Of a stretch of 64,000 nucleotides of DNA, positions 60,458 to 64,000 are shown in pieces. The notes beneath the pieces are model-generated. The model had not been told where the DNA came from and did no database searches. It worked only from the letters and a program-made list of their open reading frames with translations. Position 1 is the stretch's first letter. Each line of letters begins with the position of its first letter. The stretch spans positions 620,001 to 684,000 of the forward strand of contig NC_054688.1 in the NCBI RefSeq assembly GCF_011074885.1, written 5' to 3'. The translations under genes and the position numbers were made by a program. Source of the DNA: Brettanomyces bruxellensis. Lineage: Eukaryota > Ascomycota > Pichiomycetes > Pichiales > Pichiaceae.

Positions 60458-63400
60458 TCAGATAAGAAGTATCACAAGTACTGAAACAAGTACTTGAATG
60501 TTATAATGTGTCTTAACTGCTGCACCTTCATAAACTGAAGCATCCGGTGATGTCATACTCGAAACCGGAGATGAAATCGAGAGAGATGTTGTTGATAATG
60601 TTGGTTCAACTATGTCCGAAGACGTCGTTGTTTCTTTTCCTGACTTTATAGAGCTTCCAAATTTGTATGAGGACATCTCACTAGCGGTAAGCACATCATT
60701 AGCTGTCATTTTTGATTTACTTGATAATGATGAAGTTCTCGATTCCACAGCACTCAAAATTCCAGATCTTTTACCGGATCCATTTATCCAACTTCCTGAC
60801 GAACTTGAATGATCAAATTCATTTTTTGTGGCAGAACGCATTCCCTCGGTACCTCGTGTCTGGGGCTGGATGCCAGAGGTATCCGTATTAACAGGTGCTG
60901 TACTAGTCACAATATTGCCTCCGGAGGTCATATAACCTGGATTTACAGTCGTCGTTTTCCTATCAAACTTGGTGCCATCACTCGAAGAACTTAGATGCGA
61001 TGTCCACGTGATCATATCCGTCATTTTCGATGAACACTCGACGTCGGTCGTTACTGTCTCAACGCTCGAAGAATACGACAAAGACATTGTACGACTAGCC
61101 ACAGACGTATTACTATAGTACCCAAACTGTTGAGATGTCAACGTGCTCACATCTCCACTATTTTCCACAATCGATACAGCTTGTGATGGCACTTCCACAA
61201 GAACGAACCCACTAGTAATCCTTCTACCATCCAACATGCAACCACTCATCACCGTGGTAACAATTTCTTTCTGCACATCAGATGTCACCGTACTTCTTGA
61301 CATAGGTGGTTCCTCGACAACAACAACAGTAGTACTAATTGTCTTACCATCAGAAGTATACTCCGTAGCCTCGGTGGTCGTGGTCACAGAATCGACATCC
61401 GTGTTCACAGTAGTAGTAGAAAGAGGTGGTTCCTCGACAACAACAACAGTAGTACTAATTGTCTTACCATCAGAAATGTACTCCGTAGCCTCGGTGGTCG
61501 TGGTCACGGAATCGACGTTCGTCCAAATGGTAGTAGTAGAAAGAGGTGGCTCCTCGACAACAACAACAGTAGTACTAATCGTCTTACCATCAGAAATGTA
61601 CTCCGTAGCCTCGGTGGTCGTGGTCACGGAATCGACGTTCGTCCAAATGGTAGTAGTAGAAAGAGGTGGCTCCTCGACAACAACAACAGTAGTACTAATT
61701 GTCTTACCATCAGAAGTATACTCCATAGCCTTGGTGGTCGTGGTCACAGAATCGACATCCGTGTTCACAGTAATAGTAGAGAGAGGTGGTTCCTCGACAA
61801 CAACAACAGTAGTACTAATCGTCTTACCATCAGAAATGTACTCCGTAGCCTCGGTGGTCGTGGTCACGGAATCGACGTTCGTCCAAATGGTAGTAGTAGA
61901 AAGAGGTGGCTCCTCGACAACAACAACAGTAGTACTAATCGTCTTACCATCAGAAGTATACTCCGTAGCCTTGGTGGTCGTGGTCACAGAATCGACGTTC
62001 GTCCAAATGGTAGTAGTAGAAAGAGGTGGCTCCTCGACAACAACAACAGTAGTACTAATTGTCTTACCATCAGAAGTATACTCCGTAGCCTCGGTGGTCG
62101 TGGTCACGGAATCGACATCCGTGTTCACAGTAATAGTAGAGAGAGGTGGTTCCTCAACAACAACAACAGTAGTACTAATTGTCTTACCATCAGAAATGTA
62201 CTCCGTAGCCTCGGTGGTCGTGGTCACGGAATCGACGTTCGTCCAAATGGTAGTAGTAGAAAGAGGTGGCTCCTCGACAACAACAACAGTAGTACTAATC
62301 GTCTTACCATCAGAAGTATACTCCGTAGCCTCGGTGGTCGTGGTCACGGAATCGACGTTCGTCCAAATGGTAGTAGTAGAAAGAGGTGGCTCCTCGACAA
62401 CAACAACAGTAGTACTAATTGTCTTACCATCAGAAGTATACTCCGTAGCCTCGGTGGTCGTGGTCACGGAATCGACATCCGTGTTCACAGTAATAGTAGA
62501 GAGAGGTGGTTCCTCAACAACAACAACAGTAGTACTAATTGTCTTACCATCAGAAGTATACTCCGTAGCCTCGGTGGTCGTGGTCACGGAATCGACGTTC
62601 GTCCAAATGGTAGTAGTAGAAAGAGGTGGCTCCTCGACAACAACAACAGTAGTACTAATCGTCTTACCATCAGAAGTATACTCCGTAGCCTCGGTGGTCG
62701 TGGTCACGGAATCGACGTTCGTCCAAATGGTAGTAGTAGAAAGAGGTGGCTCCTCGACAACAACAACAGTAGTACTAATTGTCTTACCATCAGAAGTATA
62801 CTCCGTAGCCTCGGTGGTCGTGGTCACGGAATCGACGTTCGTCCAAATGGTAGTAGTAGAAAGAGGTGGTTCCTCGACAACAACAACAGTAGTACTAATC
62901 GTCTTACCATCAGAAATGTACTCCGTAGCCTCGGTGGTCGTGGTCACGGAATCGACATCCGTGTTCACAGTAGTAGTAGAAAGAGGTGGTTCCTCGACAA
63001 CAACAACAGTAGTACTAATTGTCTTACCATCAGAAGTATACTCCGTAGCCTCGGTGGTCGTGGTCACGGAATCGACATCCGTGTTCACAGTAATAGTAGA
63101 AAGAGGTGGTTCCTCGACAACAACAACAGTAGTACTAATCGTCTTACCATCAGAAATGTACTCCGTAGCCTCGGTGGTCGTGGTCACGGAATCGACGTTC
63201 GTCCAAATGGTAGTAGTAGAGAGAGGTGGTTCCTCGACAACAACAACAGTAGTACTAATTGTCTTACCATCAGAAGTATACTCCATAGCCTTGGTGGTCG
63301 TGGTCACGGAATCGACATCCGTGTTCACAGTAATAGTAGAGAGAGGTGGTTCCTCAACAACAACAACAGTAGTACTAATTGTCTTACCATCAGAAGTATA

Positions 63401-64000
63401 CTCCGTAGCCTCGGTGGTCGTGGTCACGGAATCGACGTTCGTCCAAATGGTAGTAGTAGAAAGAGGTGGCTCCTCGACAACAACAACAGTAGTACTAATT
63501 GTCTTACCATCAGAAGTATACTCCGTAGCCTCGGTGGTCGTGGTCACGGAATCGACGTTCGTCCAAATGGTAGTAGTAGAAAGAGGTGGCTCCTCGACAA
63601 CAACAACAGTAGTACTAATCGTCTTACCATCAGAAATGTACTCCGTAGCCTCGGTGGTCGTGGTCACGGAATCGACATCCGTGTTCACAGTAATAGTAGA
63701 GAGAGGTGGTTCCTCAACAACAACAACAGTAGTACTAATTGTCTTACCATCAGAAATGTACTCCGTAGCCTCGGTGGTCGTGGTCACGGAATCGACGTTC
63801 GTCCAAATGGTAGTAGTAGAAAGAGGTGGCTCCTCGACAACAACAACAGTAGTACTAATTGTCTTACCATCAGAAGTATACTCCGTAGCCTCGGTGGTCG
63901 TGGTCACGGAATCGACATCCGTGTTCACAGTAGTAGTAGAAAGAGGTGGTTCCTCGACAACAACAACAGTAGTACTAATTGTCTTACCATCAGAAGTATA
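60458..64000 (-). CDS. GPI-anchored repeat adhesin, N-terminus outside the window
   Basis: At least 1180 codons, open to the right edge; start and head domain lie beyond 64000. The visible part is an array of 40-aa repeats (EEPPLSTTTxxTxVDSVTTTTEATEY-, then SDGKTISTTVVVV), followed by a degenerate repeat (QKEIVTTVMSGCMLDGRRITS), a Ser/Thr-rich stretch of about 230 residues and a GPI-type tail (HYNIQVLVSVLVILLI). The pre-tail SPDASVYEGA matches SPDLYVYEGS in adhesin 1, so the two are paralogues in convergent orientation. It is presumably a cell-wall adhesin; the ligand cannot be inferred without the head. The number of repeats in an assembly may be wrong if reads were short. Confidence 0.9.
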   Translation of the reverse strand, partial: YTSDGKTISTTVVVVEEPPLSTTTVNTDVDSVTTTTEATEYTSDGKTISTTVVVVEEPPLSTTTIWTNVDSVTTTTEATEYISDGKTISTTVVVVEEPPLSTITVNTDVDSVTTTTEATEYISDGKTISTTVVVVEEPPLSTTTIWTNVDSVTTTTEATEYTSDGKTISTTVVVVEEPPLSTTTIWTNVDSVTTTTEATEYTSDGKTISTTVVVVEEPPLSTITVNTDVDSVTTTTKAMEYTSDGKTISTTVVVVEEPPLSTTTIWTNVDSVTTTTEATEYISDGKTISTTVVVVEEPPLSTITVNTDVDSVTTTTEATEYTSDGKTISTTVVVVEEPPLSTTTVNTDVDSVTTTTEATEYISDGKTISTTVVVVEEPPLSTTTIWTNVDSVTTTTEATEYTSDGKTISTTVVVVEEPPLSTTTIWTNVDSVTTTTEATEYTSDGKTISTTVVVVEEPPLSTTTIWTNVDSVTTTTEATEYTSDGKTISTTVVVVEEPPLSTITVNTDVDSVTTTTEATEYTSDGKTISTTVVVVEEPPLSTTTIWTNVDSVTTTTEATEYTSDGKTISTTVVVVEEPPLSTTTIWTNVDSVTTTTEATEYISDGKTISTTVVVVEEPPLSTITVNTDVDSVTTTTEATEYTSDGKTISTTVVVVEEPPLSTTTIWTNVDSVTTTTKATEYTSDGKTISTTVVVVEEPPLSTTTIWTNVDSVTTTTEATEYISDGKTISTTVVVVEEPPLSTITVNTDVDSVTTTTKAMEYTSDGKTISTTVVVVEEPPLSTTTIWTNVDSVTTTTEATEYISDGKTISTTVVVVEEPPLSTTTIWTNVDSVTTTTEATEYISDGKTISTTVVVVEEPPLSTTTVNTDVDSVTTTTEATEYTSDGKTISTTVVVVEEPPMSRSTVTSDVQKEIVTTVMSGCMLDGRRITSGFVLVEVPSQAVSIVENSGDVSTLTSQQFGYYSNTSVASRTMSLSYSSSVETVTTDVECSSKMTDMITWTSHLSSSSDGTKFDRKTTTVNPGYMTSGGNIVTSTAPVNTDTSGIQPQTRGTEGMRSATKNEFDHSSSSGSWINGSGKRSGILSAVESRTSSLSSKSKMTANDVLTASEMSSYKFGSSIKSGKETTTSSDIVEPTLSTTSLSISSPVSSMTSPDASVYEGAAVKTHYNIQVLVSVLVILLI
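61316..64000 (-). repeat. At least 22 tandem 120-bp repeats in adhesin 2
   Basis: Period exactly 120 bp from 61316 to the window edge. Units come in two main forms, one with NTDVDS and one with WTNVDS, that alternate partly in threes (N-W-W) between 61381 and 62700. Further small variation (YTSDG/YISDG, STTT/STIT) is shared between distant units, a sign of unequal exchange. Confidence 0.96.

Noticed and set aside
61316..64000. Regular short repeats considered as a CRISPR-like array
   Set aside because: Units are contiguous 120-bp coding repeats without unique spacers in a eukaryotic adhesin gene.

Overview
The window looks like nuclear DNA of an AT-rich budding yeast (Saccharomycotina), roughly two-thirds A+T by eye. 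The evidence is compact, mostly intronless genes with clear yeast orthologues, two short introns with GTAAGT donors and TACTAAC-like branch points, solo LTRs with 5-bp target duplications, and GPI-anchored repeat adhesins. CTG codons fall where relatives have Leu or another hydrophobic residue (for example 9267-9269 in RBG1), so the CTG-Ser clade is unlikely. I cannot name the species.

Layout: 1-2.8 kb is a repeat-bearing gene desert. From 2.8 to 11.5 kb lie a secreted GH17 glucanase-like wall protein, a myo-inositol oxygenase, CDS1, RBG1 and a dynamitin (JNM1). From 11.6 to 14.7 kb is nested LTR debris ('region A') between two inverted tRNA-Asp copies. From 14.7 to 20 kb is a desert holding a bacterial-looking zinc alcohol dehydrogenase and a GC-rich island. 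From 20 to 31 kb lie YRB30, PUS3/DEG1, SPB4, MCY1, an unrecognised membrane protein, CWC25 and SUI1.

The centre is the mating-type locus. SLA2 is followed by MATa1 (homeodomain, minus strand) and MATa2 (HMG box, one intron, plus strand), transcribed divergently from a 330-bp promoter. Next come a second nested LTR tract ('region B', 37.5-39.8 kb), tRNA-Thr and DIC1. This is the DIC1-MAT-SLA2-SUI1-CWC25 gene order known from other budding yeasts, here in the a idiomorph. I see no second or silent MAT copy. After DIC1 come a steryl-ester-hydrolase-type lipase, the exocyst subunit SEC3 and a SIR2/HST1 sirtuin.

From 49.8 kb the window becomes gene-poor and repeat-rich. It ends with two convergent paralogous GPI adhesins built of 120-bp tandem repeats (53.7-56.8 kb, and 60.5 kb to the edge, incomplete), with a solo LTR between them. 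This suggests a subtelomeric or similarly plastic region, though no telomere repeat is seen.

Repeat family names are mine. W is a ~195-bp LTR; X is a 559-bp LTR; Z is a ~613-bp LTR; Y is a ~382-bp LTR found 11-12 bp upstream of tRNA genes; Q is a 495-bp LTR; V and U are older dispersed LTR-like repeats. No retrotransposon coding region (gag/pol) is present, so all copies are solo or fragmentary.
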